Below are positions 7,009 to 13,686 of a DNA stretch of 15,803 nucleotides, one piece after another. The notes beneath the pieces were generated by a model. That model saw only the letters and a program-made list of their open reading frames with translations. It had not been told where the DNA came from and did not search any database. Positions within the stretch are counted from its first letter, which is position 1; every line of letters begins with the position of its first letter. The position numbers were made by a program, and so were the translations under genes. Source of the DNA: Chloroflexota bacterium. Lineage in GTDB: Bacteria > Chloroflexota > Limnocylindria > Limnocylindrales > CSP1-4. The stretch covers positions 1-15,803 of the forward strand of contig JACQEH010000187.1 of NCBI GenBank assembly GCA_016200675.1. The letters are read 5' to 3'.

Positions 7009-7046
7009 GCGGCAGCGACGCGCTGAAGCGGCAGCGACGCGCTGAA
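7009..7046. repeat. Two perfect 19-bp tandem repeats between convergent genes
   Basis: GCGGCAGCGACGCGCTGAA occurs at 7009-7027 and again at 7028-7046, followed by a degenerate third unit. It lies in the 152-bp gap between the convergent anti-sigma and diguanylate cyclase genes. The gap also has related GAGGTCGCG elements (near 6946 and 6984). No clear terminator with a T-tract is visible. Confidence 0.85.
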
Positions 7047-7097
7047 GCGGCGACGTTGCGCGAAGTCGGCGCCGGCCCGACGCGGGCCGCTCCGACC

Positions 7098-8117
7098 TCA
7101 GGCCGCCCCGGCCGCCGCGAGCGTCCCGGGACCCGAGGACTTGGCCGTCAGGAGGGCCGCCGATGCGGCCCCGATGAGCTCGTCCGGCGTCGTCCCGTCG
7201 GCGGGGAAGCGCGCGACGCCGGCCGAGACCGAGATCGGGCTGCGGCCCTCGGCTGACCGGCCGGCCAGGGCGTCGAGGACACGCCGGGCAACCGTCATGC
7301 CGGCCGCTCCTGGCGCCACGACGAGGAACTCGTCGCCGCCCGTCCGGGCGACGGTGTCGACGAGGCGCACGGATTCGGCGAGCACGGCCGCGACCTCGCG
7401 AAGGATGTCGTCGCCCGCGGCGGGGCCCGCGCCGTCGTTCACGGCCCTCAGGTTATCCACGTCGAAGACCGCCACCGACAGCTCCGTTCCCTGGCGGCCT
7501 GCCCGGGCGACCTCGAGCTCCAGGACACGGGACAGGGTCCGCGCGTTGGCCAGCCCGGTCAGGGCATCGGTGTGGGCCATCCGCTCCTGCCAGTCCGAGC
7601 GCTCCTGGGCGGCCGCCGTCAGGCGGGCCCTGTCGATGGCGAGGGCGATGAGGTCGGCGAGCGCGGCGAGGAGGCCGGCATCGGCCTCACCGACATGCCA
7701 CGACCCTGCGCGGCTCACGGCCAGCGCTCCGAGCGGCTCGTCCATGCCGCCGCTGGCGACGCGGAGCGGCAACGTCGCCTGGGTGCTCATCGTGCCGCCG
7801 ACAGCGGCAGATTCGCTACCAAGGATGGCCGTCTGGCCATGGGCCGTCCGGGCGATCGGGTGATCCGGGTTCGAGGCGACCTCGGCCTCGAGAGCCGACA
7901 CCTCCTCGGGCGCGTAGCCCACGCTGGCCGCGAGCGCCAGGCTGCCGCGCACCGAGTCCCACATTGCGACGGCCGCGTGGTCGGCGCCGACGGCGGCCGT
8001 GGCGCTGGCGAGAAGCGTTGCCAGGGCGGCGTCCGGATCGGCGGATCGAGCCACGGTCGCGATCGCTCGAGCGAGGAGGACTTCAGACGGAACGCCGGAC
8101 GGCTCGTGGTGGGTCAA
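7098..8117 (-). CDS. GAF-GGDEF diguanylate cyclase
   Basis: This 339-aa soluble protein is predicted to make cyclic di-GMP from two GTP. The N-terminal part (about residues 8-165) looks like a GAF sensor domain (ATLLASATAAVGADHAAVAM, then PLGALAVSRAG). A short helical linker leads to a GGDEF domain from about residue 185 (DALTGLANARTLSRVLELE). The active site GGDEF is intact at residues 260-264. The product-binding inhibitory site RxxD is present as RLVD (251-254), exactly five residues before it, so feedback inhibition is likely. No membrane helix is seen. The start is a TTG (8115-8117) supported by AGGAG six nt upstream. The gene is divergent from darA across 152 bp; TACGAT (minus strand, 8185-8190) is a possible -10. 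The ligand of the GAF domain is unknown. Confidence 0.92.
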   Translation of the reverse strand: MTHHEPSGVPSEVLLARAIATVARSADPDAALATLLASATAAVGADHAAVAMWDSVRGSLALAASVGYAPEEVSALEAEVASNPDHPIARTAHGQTAILGSESAAVGGTMSTQATLPLRVASGGMDEPLGALAVSRAGSWHVGEADAGLLAALADLIALAIDRARLTAAAQERSDWQERMAHTDALTGLANARTLSRVLELEVARAGRQGTELSVAVFDVDNLRAVNDGAGPAAGDDILREVAAVLAESVRLVDTVARTGGDEFLVVAPGAAGMTVARRVLDALAGRSAEGRSPISVSAGVARFPADGTTPDELIGAASAALLTAKSSGPGTLAAAGAA

Positions 8118-8210
8118 CGGGGACTCCTGCAGTGCGGCCGTGCGAGCCCGGTCCGATCGGGGAGAGACGGGTCAGGCGGGCCGCATCGTACACCGCGACG
8201 GGGCGCGCCA

Positions 8211-8229
8211 GACCGCGCCGGACCGCGCC
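8211..8229. repeat. Direct repeat in the divergent GGDEF/darA promoter region
   Basis: GACCGCGCC occurs at 8211-8219 and 8221-8229, a 10-bp period equal to about one helical turn. It lies just upstream of the darA promoter (TATACT at 8258) and close to the likely promoter of the divergent cyclase gene, so it could be a regulator site serving both. The sequence is GC-rich and chance is possible. Confidence 0.3.
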
Positions 8230-8235
8230 CGGCCA

Positions 8236-8263
8236 TCGAGGCCGTGACCCGGCTGCCTATACT
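8236..8263 (+). promoter_or_regulatory. Leaderless promoter of darA
   Basis: The -10 box TATACT (8258-8263) lies exactly 6 nt before the GTG start at 8270. The -35 region is poor: TCGAGG at 8236-8241 matches 3 of 6 bases. No Shine-Dalgarno sequence fits between the box and the start codon, which supports a leaderless transcript. Confidence 0.65.
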
Positions 8264-8269
8264 CGGCCC

Positions 8270-8599
8270 GTGAAGCTCATCGTCGCCATCGTCCACAGCG
8301 AGGATGCCGGCGTCCTGGTCGATACCCTCCTCGAGGGCGAGCACCGGGCGACGCGCCTGCAGTCCTCCGGCGGCTTCCTGAAGCAGTCCAACGCCACGGT
8401 GATCGTGGGCGCCGCGGACGACCAGGTCGACGCCGTGATCGAGATCGTCCGGGCGAACTGCACGTCCCGGACCCAGGTCGTGAATCCCATGCCGCCGATC
8501 ATGGAGCCGGGCGAGTTCTTCATGCCCTATCCGCTCGAGGTGGAGGTCGGCGGGGCGACCATCTTCGTCCTCCCCGTCGAGCGCTTCGAGCAGTTGTAG
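8270..8599 (+). CDS. darA: DarA/PstA-family cyclic di-AMP receptor (PII-like)
   Basis: This 109-aa PII-like signalling protein belongs to the family that binds cyclic di-AMP (B. subtilis DarA/YaaQ, S. aureus PstA). Evidence is the N-terminus VKLIVAIVHSEDAGVLVDTL, the conserved R-L-Q-S-S-G-G-F-L-K-Q-S-N-A-T loop, the V-I-V-G-A-A-D-D-Q-V-D-A-V-I-E-I segment and a C-terminal strand G-G-A-T-I-F-V-L-P-V. Length and order match the family. The start codon is GTG, set by the leaderless TATACT promoter. In Firmicutes this gene is commonly next to tmk; here tmk lies 2.8 kb upstream on the same strand, with the sigma operon and the cyclase gene between. The next gene, encoding a restriction-type helicase, starts 6 nt after the stop codon. 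Confidence 0.93.
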   Translation: MKLIVAIVHSEDAGVLVDTLLEGEHRATRLQSSGGFLKQSNATVIVGAADDQVDAVIEIVRANCTSRTQVVNPMPPIMEPGEFFMPYPLEVEVGGATIFVLPVERFEQL

Positions 8600-8605
8600 C
8601 TGCGG

Positions 8606-11233
8606 GTGGAGCTCCATGAGGCGCTCGCCTCCAGGGTCGACGCGTGGCGCCAGGCCGGCTACCCGAGCGATATTCCGGCGCTGGCAGAGATCCTGGAATT
8701 CGCCATCGAAGACGGCGATTCGGGCCCCGGTCATCTTCGATATCTCCGCGCAGCTCAGCTTCGAGCTCTCGAAACGTACTGGTATCTCCGCGTCGTCGAG
8801 CGCACCCCGTCGATCCCGGACCTGTACACGGCGCTCTTCCCGGCCGGCTCCGAACGACTTGCGGCGCTCGGCCTGGGAGCGCCCGAATTCATGGCTCTCG
8901 TCGTCGACGAGGGCTATGACGGGCTCCTGACGAAGATCCGGACCGATGATGCGTTCGTCAAGGCGCACAAGCTGGGCGTTCTCCGCGAGACCCTCACCCT
9001 CGACTACCCGAGCTACATCGTCGCCCTCGCGATGGGTGCCGGAAAGACGGTCCTCATCGGCGCCATCGCAGCCTCGGAATTCGCCCTTGCACTTGACACG
9101 CCGGAGCCGCCGTCGGACCTCCAGTTCATCGAGAACGCCCTTGTCTTCGCACCCGGGACGACGATCATCGAGTCGCTCCGCGAGCTCTCGACGATCCCGT
9201 TCGGCAAGCTCCTTCCTCCACGCCTGCTGGCACCCTTCGAGGCGAGCCTGAAGGTCACCTTCACCCGCGACGACGAGCGCGGCATTCCGGTGGTCGCGGG
9301 GAGCCGGTTCAACCTCGTCGTGACGAACACGGAGAAGATCCGCATCCAGGCGATCCCCCGGCGCCGCCAGCTGACCCTCGCGTCCCTGCTGGACATCCGC
9401 GAGCAGGAGGCCACGGAGCGGGCCAACCTCCGACTCCAGGCGATCGCCGGCCTGCCGCACCTCGGCGTCTTCAGCGACGAGGCGCACCACACCTACGGCC
9501 AGAACCTCGAGAAGCAGCTGAAGCGGGTTCGCCAGACGGTCGACTACCTCGGAGGTGCCACCAACCTGATCGCGGTCATCAACACGACCGGCACCCCGTA
9601 CTTCGAGCGCCAGCCGCTCCGAGACGTCGTCGTCTGGTATGGCCTCGGGCAGGGGATCCGGGACGGGATCCTGAAGGACGTCGCCAACAACATCCAATCG
9701 TTCGCGTTCGAGGCCGACCAGGCGGACGAGTTCGTCAGCCACGTGGTCACGGACTTCCTCGAGACGTACGGTGATCACGCGCTGCCCGATGGGGCGCCGG
9801 CCAAGCTGGCGATCTACTTCCCGCAGGTGGACGATCTCGAGGAGCTGGATCCCCACGTCCAGTTGGCAGTCGCGAAGGCCGGCCTCCCGCCGACCGTCAT
9901 CTTGCGGAACCACTCGCGATCGTCGACCGACGAGGTCGACGCCTTCAACCGGCTCAACGACCCGACCTCGGGACACCGGGTGATCCTTCTCGTGAACAAG
10001 GGCACGGAGGGCTGGAACTGCCCCAGTCTCTTTGCCACGGCCCTGGCTCGGAAGCTGAAGACCAGCAACAACTTCGTCCTCCAGGCGGCATCGCGATGTC
10101 TCCGCCAGGTGCCGGGCAACGATCGCTCGGCGCGGATCTACCTCTCGGACGCCAATCGCAGCGCGCTGAACACACAACTCAAGGACACCTACGGCGAGAC
10201 GATCGGCCAGCTCGAACACCAAGGCCGCGCGACCACACCGAACGTGATTCGGCTCCGCAAGTTGGACCTCCCGCCGATCCGTCTGCGAGTACCGCGCCGC
10301 GTGCTCGTCCGCGGAGTCGCGCCCGCCGGAGTGCTCGCCTTCGAGCGCCCGACCGCGCCAACCCATGGCGGCGCAATGACGCGGACCACGTATGGCGTCG
10401 GGCTCGCCAACGCGACCCGCAAGATGTTGTCGGCGCTCGGCGACACGCTGGAGATCGAGACCAGCGTGGACACGATCGACGCCTACACGGCGGCCATGAC
10501 CCTGGCGGCGACCTATCGGCTCGACGCGTGGCCGCTGATCGACACCCTTCGCCAGACGTATGGCGCCGCGGAGATCCCGGTCTCCCACCTCGAACCGCTG
10601 GCCCGGCTCCTGGAGGAGCGCCTCGGCCCCTACGAGGAAACGATCGAGCACGACGATGTCGAGCTCGCGATCGTCAAGCCGGACGGCTTCGACGCCGTGA
10701 CACAGGCGGACGGATCAGTCGTCCGGCAGTCGGACATCGCCTACCCGGCGGACCGCGCCCACCTCGTCTTCGGGCCGGAGCGGGTCGCCGGCGAGAACCC
10801 GGCCGGCTACGGCTTCCACTACACGCCGTACAACTTCGACTCCGGGCCGGAAGCGGACTTCTACGAGAAGGTCCTGCGGGCGCTGAACGTCGCCCCTGAT
10901 GACGTGCGTGAGATCTACTTCACCGGCGCCATCACCGACCCCAAGAAGACAGATCTGTCGTTCGTGTACCGGCGCGAGGGGCGCGATCATCGCTACACGC
11001 CGGACTTCGTGATCCATGCGCGCGGCGACCGCTGGCTCCTCGTCGAGATCAAGATGACCGCCCGCCGGCACGACGACGTGGAAGGCGTGGAGGGCGTCAA
11101 AGCGAAAGCGATCCGCGGGATCGCCGACGCCAACCCGGGCCGCATCTTCTACCGGATGATCTTTGCGGACGCGGTCGTGTCGGCCCCGGACGTCGCCGCC
11201 GTCGGGGCGTTCGTCGAAGGAGCGGGTGGCTGA
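8606..11233 (+). CDS. Type III restriction-type helicase-endonuclease (Res-like)
   Basis: This 875-aa protein has the architecture of a type III restriction subunit: an SF2 translocase followed by a nuclease. Visible motifs are Walker A MGAGKT (143-148), the DEAH Walker B D291-E-A-H294 in VFSDEAHHTY, T-G-T-P-Y-F (from residue 328), VNKGTEGWNC (motif V) and Q-A-A-S-R-C-L-R-Q (motif VI, from 493). The C-terminus has a PD-(D/E)xK nuclease site, P799-D800 and E814-I-K816. In such systems Res acts with a Mod methyltransferase that recognises the site; a beta-class methyltransferase is found about 3.1 kb downstream on the same strand. The GTG at 8606 follows darA by 6 nt and no separate promoter or strong Shine-Dalgarno is seen, so expression from the darA promoter is likely. 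All catalytic motifs look intact. Confidence 0.88.
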   Translation: MELHEALASRVDAWRQAGYPSDIPALAEILEFAIEDGDSGPGHLRYLRAAQLRALETYWYLRVVERTPSIPDLYTALFPAGSERLAALGLGAPEFMALVVDEGYDGLLTKIRTDDAFVKAHKLGVLRETLTLDYPSYIVALAMGAGKTVLIGAIAASEFALALDTPEPPSDLQFIENALVFAPGTTIIESLRELSTIPFGKLLPPRLLAPFEASLKVTFTRDDERGIPVVAGSRFNLVVTNTEKIRIQAIPRRRQLTLASLLDIREQEATERANLRLQAIAGLPHLGVFSDEAHHTYGQNLEKQLKRVRQTVDYLGGATNLIAVINTTGTPYFERQPLRDVVVWYGLGQGIRDGILKDVANNIQSFAFEADQADEFVSHVVTDFLETYGDHALPDGAPAKLAIYFPQVDDLEELDPHVQLAVAKAGLPPTVILRNHSRSSTDEVDAFNRLNDPTSGHRVILLVNKGTEGWNCPSLFATALARKLKTSNNFVLQAASRCLRQVPGNDRSARIYLSDANRSALNTQLKDTYGETIGQLEHQGRATTPNVIRLRKLDLPPIRLRVPRRVLVRGVAPAGVLAFERPTAPTHGGAMTRTTYGVGLANATRKMLSALGDTLEIETSVDTIDAYTAAMTLAATYRLDAWPLIDTLRQTYGAAEIPVSHLEPLARLLEERLGPYEETIEHDDVELAIVKPDGFDAVTQADGSVVRQSDIAYPADRAHLVFGPERVAGENPAGYGFHYTPYNFDSGPEADFYEKVLRALNVAPDDVREIYFTGAITDPKKTDLSFVYRREGRDHRYTPDFVIHARGDRWLLVEIKMTARRHDDVEGVEGVKAKAIRGIADANPGRIFYRMIFADAVVSAPDVAAVGAFVEGAGG

Positions 11234-11240
11234 GCGTTCA

Positions 11241-11269
11241 TGCACGAATCGCGTCAGCGCGTGTAGGAT
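11241..11269 (+). promoter_or_regulatory. Leaderless promoter of the RHH/RelE module
   Basis: TAGGAT (11264-11269) lies exactly 6 nt before the ATG at 11276. TGCACG (11241-11246), 17 nt upstream, is a weak -35 (3 of 6). It gives the toxin-antitoxin pair its own promoter independent of the preceding restriction gene. Confidence 0.5.
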
Positions 11270-11275
11270 GCGTCC

Positions 11276-11515
11276 ATGGCCGCACGGACGACTCGGGTCA
11301 ACGTCATCCTGGATGGGGAGCACGCCGTCAAGCTTCGGCGGCTCGCCGAACGGACGCACACGAACCCGGGCACCATCGCCCGGTCGCTGCTCGCCAGCGC
11401 GCTCGAGGAGGCCGATCCCGACCCACGCAACGTCACTGCCCTCCTCGACGGGATCCCGGGGGCCTGGACCGGGCAGAGCAGGGGCTGGCGGACGCGCGGG
11501 CGGGTCTGGGTATAG
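11276..11515 (+). CDS. Ribbon-helix-helix (CopG-like) antitoxin, apparently frameshifted near the C-terminus
   Basis: This is a small RHH antitoxin; such proteins dimerise, bind their own promoter and neutralise the adjacent toxin. The N-terminus RTTRVNVILDGEHAVKLRRL then A-E-R-T-H-T-N-P-G-T-I-A-R-S-L-L is a typical RHH fold. As read, the protein is 79 aa and ends in a poor tail (WTGQSRGWRTRGRVWV). From 11464 the next frame encodes LDRAEQGLADARAGLGI then ALEDL and a stop at 11530-11532, the kind of C-terminus this family shows before a RelE partner. A single missing G in the G5 run at 11458-11462 would explain it. If restored, the gene would end only 3 nt before the toxin start. It may be a sequencing error, a real mutation or a slippery site. 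Confidence 0.8.
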   Translation: MAARTTRVNVILDGEHAVKLRRLAERTHTNPGTIARSLLASALEEADPDPRNVTALLDGIPGAWTGQSRGWRTRGRVWV

Positions 11516-11535
11516 CGCTCGAGGACCTGTAGCCG

Positions 11536-11826
11536 GTGGCGGCGGTCGTCGTCACGCCCACCGCGTACCAGGATCTCGAACGGATCATCAGCTCCCACAG
11601 CCTGCCGGCCGACTCGCGCCATCGCGTCATCGCCTCGCTCCGGGTGCTTGCCCGGTTCCCGCGCCTCGGCGGCGCGCTGGAGGGCCGCTGGGCGGGATTT
11701 CGATTCCTCCTTGGCCCGTGGCGCTGGCTGCTGCTGGTCTACGTCTACGATGAGGCCGCCGATCGCGTCGCCGTGGTGACGATCCAGGACGCACGGTCGG
11801 CGCGATCGGCAACGACCAGCCGGTAA
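11536..11826 (+). CDS. RelE/ParE-superfamily toxin
   Basis: This 96-aa protein has the compact RelE/ParE pattern: an N-terminal strand VAAVVVTPTAYQDLERII, two helices with D-S-R-H-R-V-I-A-S-L-R-V-L-A-R-F-P-R-L-G, then strands FRFLLGPWRWLLLVYVYD and D-R-V-A-V-V-T-I-Q-D-A-R. RelE members cleave mRNA at the ribosome and ParE members poison gyrase; the sequence alone does not decide between them. The GTG start at 11536 has a GAGGA element 10 nt upstream. It directly follows the RHH antitoxin gene and would be co-transcribed with it. It looks intact, which matters because its antitoxin carries a frameshift. Confidence 0.8.
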   Translation: MAAVVVTPTAYQDLERIISSHSLPADSRHRVIASLRVLARFPRLGGALEGRWAGFRFLLGPWRWLLLVYVYDEAADRVAVVTIQDARSARSATTSR

Positions 11827-11989
11827 CGGTCGCAGGCACGCTCGCGCCAACGCCCGATGTCGCCGCGGTCCGCGCATCCCGGACAGCCGGACCGATTCAC
11901 TGGCAAGGCTGAAGTGAACGTTCCTGCACCGAACGGGGAGTGGCCTGCGGTCTGATACAGCATTCGTGGACAACCTCACGACTAGACTC

Positions 11990-12022
11990 ACGAGCTGATT
12001 ATTCGCTTGACATACGAGCTGA
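11990..12022 (+). promoter_or_regulatory. Direct repeat flanking the Fic -35 box, possible operator
   Basis: ACGAGCTGA occurs at 11990-11998 and 12014-12022, 24 bp apart and on either side of TTGACA (12007-12012). A repressor bound to both would block the promoter. The Fic protein itself has a C-terminal winged helix and could be the regulator; this is inference. Confidence 0.4.
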
Positions 12023-12035
12023 CCTAGAGCATGGT
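12007..12035 (+). promoter_or_regulatory. Promoter of the Fic gene
   Basis: A perfect -35 TTGACA (12007-12012) is followed 17 nt later by a weak -10, CATGGT (12030-12035), 7 nt before the ATG at 12043. The distance from the -35 start to that ATG (36 nt) matches the AbrB gene promoter (34 nt), which favours the second ATG as the real, leaderless start. Confidence 0.45.
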
Positions 12036-12042
12036 CGTTCCC

Positions 12043-13185
12043 ATGAATCCGCTGGTCTCGTCGTTGCATGTCGAGTACCTGCTTACGCCCACGACACAGG
12101 CTCGGCTGTCGGCGTGGGACGCGCAGGTCGCCGCCGAACCTCGGTTGCAACCCATCCGCTGGCATGTCTTCCTGGAGCGGTATCTCCGGTCCGCGACGGT
12201 GACCGCCTCTACCAGGATCGAAGGGAATCCGATGTCCCTCGATCAGGTTGATGCGCTCCTTCGAGGCGATGCGGTGGATGCGCCTCGAATCGCCCAGAGA
12301 GAGAACCTGAACTACAACCAGGCCCTCGATACCGCAACGACGTTCGCCCTGACGCCCTCCTTCGAATGGACTGAGGCCACGATCCGGGTCATCAATCACC
12401 AACTGTTGCGGGACCTTCCAGAGGATCGTCAGGGCCGATATCGCGAAGAGGCAGTGACGGTCGGGCCGTATTCCGCACCAGATCACCACATCGTGCCGAA
12501 CCTCATGGCCGAGCTTGTGTCCTGGCTTCGGTCGGCGCACGAGACGCATCCACTGGTGCGGGTGGCTCTCCTGCATCTGAACCTCGTGGCCATCCATCCG
12601 TTCGTCGATGGCAATGGCCGGACCGCCCGAATCGTGTCTTCGCTCGAGCTCATGCGTTCAGGAGTCGGGGCGACCGAGCTCATCAGCATTGAGCCGTACC
12701 TCGCCGAACATCGGCCCGAGTACTTCAGCCAGATCGCCGCGACGATCGGGCCCACGTACGCGCCGGACCGCCATCCTGCGACCCCCTGGCTGGACTATTT
12801 GATCGGGATCTACGTCAACAGGCTGGGGTTCGAGGCACGGATGCGAGAGGCATGGCCGTACGACCTGGGTACGGTCGCCGATGCGCTGGCGAGTTCGAGC
12901 CATCCCGCGCAGTGGGCTCCATTCATCGCCCTGACCGGGATCTACCCGCTTCGCACCCGCTCCGTAGCGGACGCCATCGGCCGCGCGATGCCGACCGCTC
13001 GGGCTCTCCTCAACGCCATGACCCGGACCGGGTGGCTGGAGATGCGGGGCCGCACCCGGGGCGCGGCATACTACCCGGGCACCCGAACACGGCAGCTTGC
13101 TCTGAGGTCGCCGGAGGTTGTGCAGCGGTACGTGCGAGGCCTGACGCTTGGCCTCGACACCCCACAGACAGAGCCCGGTCGATGA
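12043..13185 (+). CDS. Fic-domain protein with N-terminal inhibitory helix and C-terminal winged helix
   Basis: This is a 380-aa Fic (Fido) protein that would transfer AMP or another nucleotide group to a target protein. The catalytic motif HPFxxGNGRxxR is intact as HPFVDGNGRTAR (residues 185-196). The inhibitory motif (S/T)xxxE(G/N) is present before the core as S56-TRI-E60-G61, so the enzyme carries its own antitoxin helix (class II) and needs no partner. The C-terminal part (about 290-370, with LRTRSVADAIGRAMPTARAL and T-G-W-L-E-M-R-G-R) looks like a winged helix-turn-helix. An upstream in-frame ATG at 12031 would add four residues; the promoter spacing favours 12043. It is convergent with the next gene. 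The target protein cannot be inferred. Confidence 0.88.
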   Translation: MNPLVSSLHVEYLLTPTTQARLSAWDAQVAAEPRLQPIRWHVFLERYLRSATVTASTRIEGNPMSLDQVDALLRGDAVDAPRIAQRENLNYNQALDTATTFALTPSFEWTEATIRVINHQLLRDLPEDRQGRYREEAVTVGPYSAPDHHIVPNLMAELVSWLRSAHETHPLVRVALLHLNLVAIHPFVDGNGRTARIVSSLELMRSGVGATELISIEPYLAEHRPEYFSQIAATIGPTYAPDRHPATPWLDYLIGIYVNRLGFEARMREAWPYDLGTVADALASSSHPAQWAPFIALTGIYPLRTRSVADAIGRAMPTARALLNAMTRTGWLEMRGRTRGAAYYPGTRTRQLALRSPEVVQRYVRGLTLGLDTPQTEPGR

Positions 13186-13232
13186 CGGACGAACCGGTGT
13201 CCTGGTCTCGCGGAGGCGTCGCGAGCCTCGGT

Positions 13233-13589
13233 CTATGCGAGGACCCCCTCGCCGAGCGCGTCGATGAGGTTCAGAACCTCCCGCGCTCGACCGGCGCGAA
13301 TGAGGTCGACCGGTCGCTCGTGGTCGAGGGTTGGAATTGGCGTGAACAGCCAGTCCTCGGCGGCCGCGGGGTCGATGACCTCGGAGAGGCGTTCGAGCAC
13401 GACATTCAACGCCAGGACGGTCTCGCGGACTGCCCAGCGTGCCGTCGTCTCTTGGCGGAGCCATCGTTGAACGGTCTTGGGATCCCGGTCCAGGATGCGC
13501 GCCACGCCACTTGCGTCGATCGACGTCGCTCGCATCACCTGCGTCAGCCGTCGAACGGCCTGGCTCTGTACGGCGCTCGTCCCGCTCAT
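13233..13589 (-). CDS. Xre/MbcA/ParS-type antitoxin without a visible toxin partner
   Basis: This 118-aa protein (from the ATG at 13589; a GTG at 13625 would add 12 residues) has an N-terminal helix-turn-helix (SIDASGVARILDRDPKTVQR then WL). A middle helix is followed by the C-terminal toxin-binding domain of the Xre-MbcA-ParS family (DWLFTPIPTLDHERPVDLIR then A-G-R-A-R-E-V-L-N-L-I). Antitoxins of this type normally precede a RES-domain toxin (an NAD-degrading enzyme) on the same strand. Here the sequence downstream on the minus strand runs straight into the 3' end of the convergent Fic gene, 47 bp away, so no RES toxin is present. It may be an orphan regulator or a remnant, or may act on a toxin elsewhere. 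It is divergent from the AbrB/PIN pair. Confidence 0.78.
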   Translation of the reverse strand: MSGTSAVQSQAVRRLTQVMRATSIDASGVARILDRDPKTVQRWLRQETTARWAVRETVLALNVVLERLSEVIDPAAAEDWLFTPIPTLDHERPVDLIRAGRAREVLNLIDALGEGVLA

Positions 13590-13652
13590 GGGGACATACG
13601 GGCAGACATAGAGCCGACACAACACCTACCGGAACAGGGGAATAGCACCGTC

Positions 13653-13680
13653 TTGACGTCGTCGTAGGAATTCTTACCAT
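13653..13680 (+). promoter_or_regulatory. Leaderless promoter of the VapBC module
   Basis: TTGACG (13653-13658), a 16-nt spacer and TACCAT (13675-13680) precede the ATG at 13687 by exactly 6 nt. This is the best-formed promoter in the window, and the transcript would begin at or next to the start codon. Confidence 0.75.
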
Positions 13681-13686
13681 ACGGGT

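Larger units (their letters stand above)
11827..12042. other. AT-richer intergenic region upstream of the Fic gene
   Basis: About 210 bp with clearly lower GC than its surroundings towards its 3' half (11980-12015). It holds the 8-bp palindrome GAACGTTC (11916-11923), a direct repeat flanking the -35 box and the Fic promoter. No gene is visible. Confidence 0.5.

Noticed and set aside
8114..10651. 845-codon minus-strand open frame opposite darA and the Res-like gene
   Set aside because: The plus strand encodes proteins with complete helicase and nuclease motifs; the minus product has no recognisable domain and is compositionally biased.
11916..11923. GAACGTTC palindrome as a LexA/SOS box
   Set aside because: The Gram-positive LexA box needs four bases between GAAC and GTTC; here there are none, and an 8-bp palindrome is common by chance.
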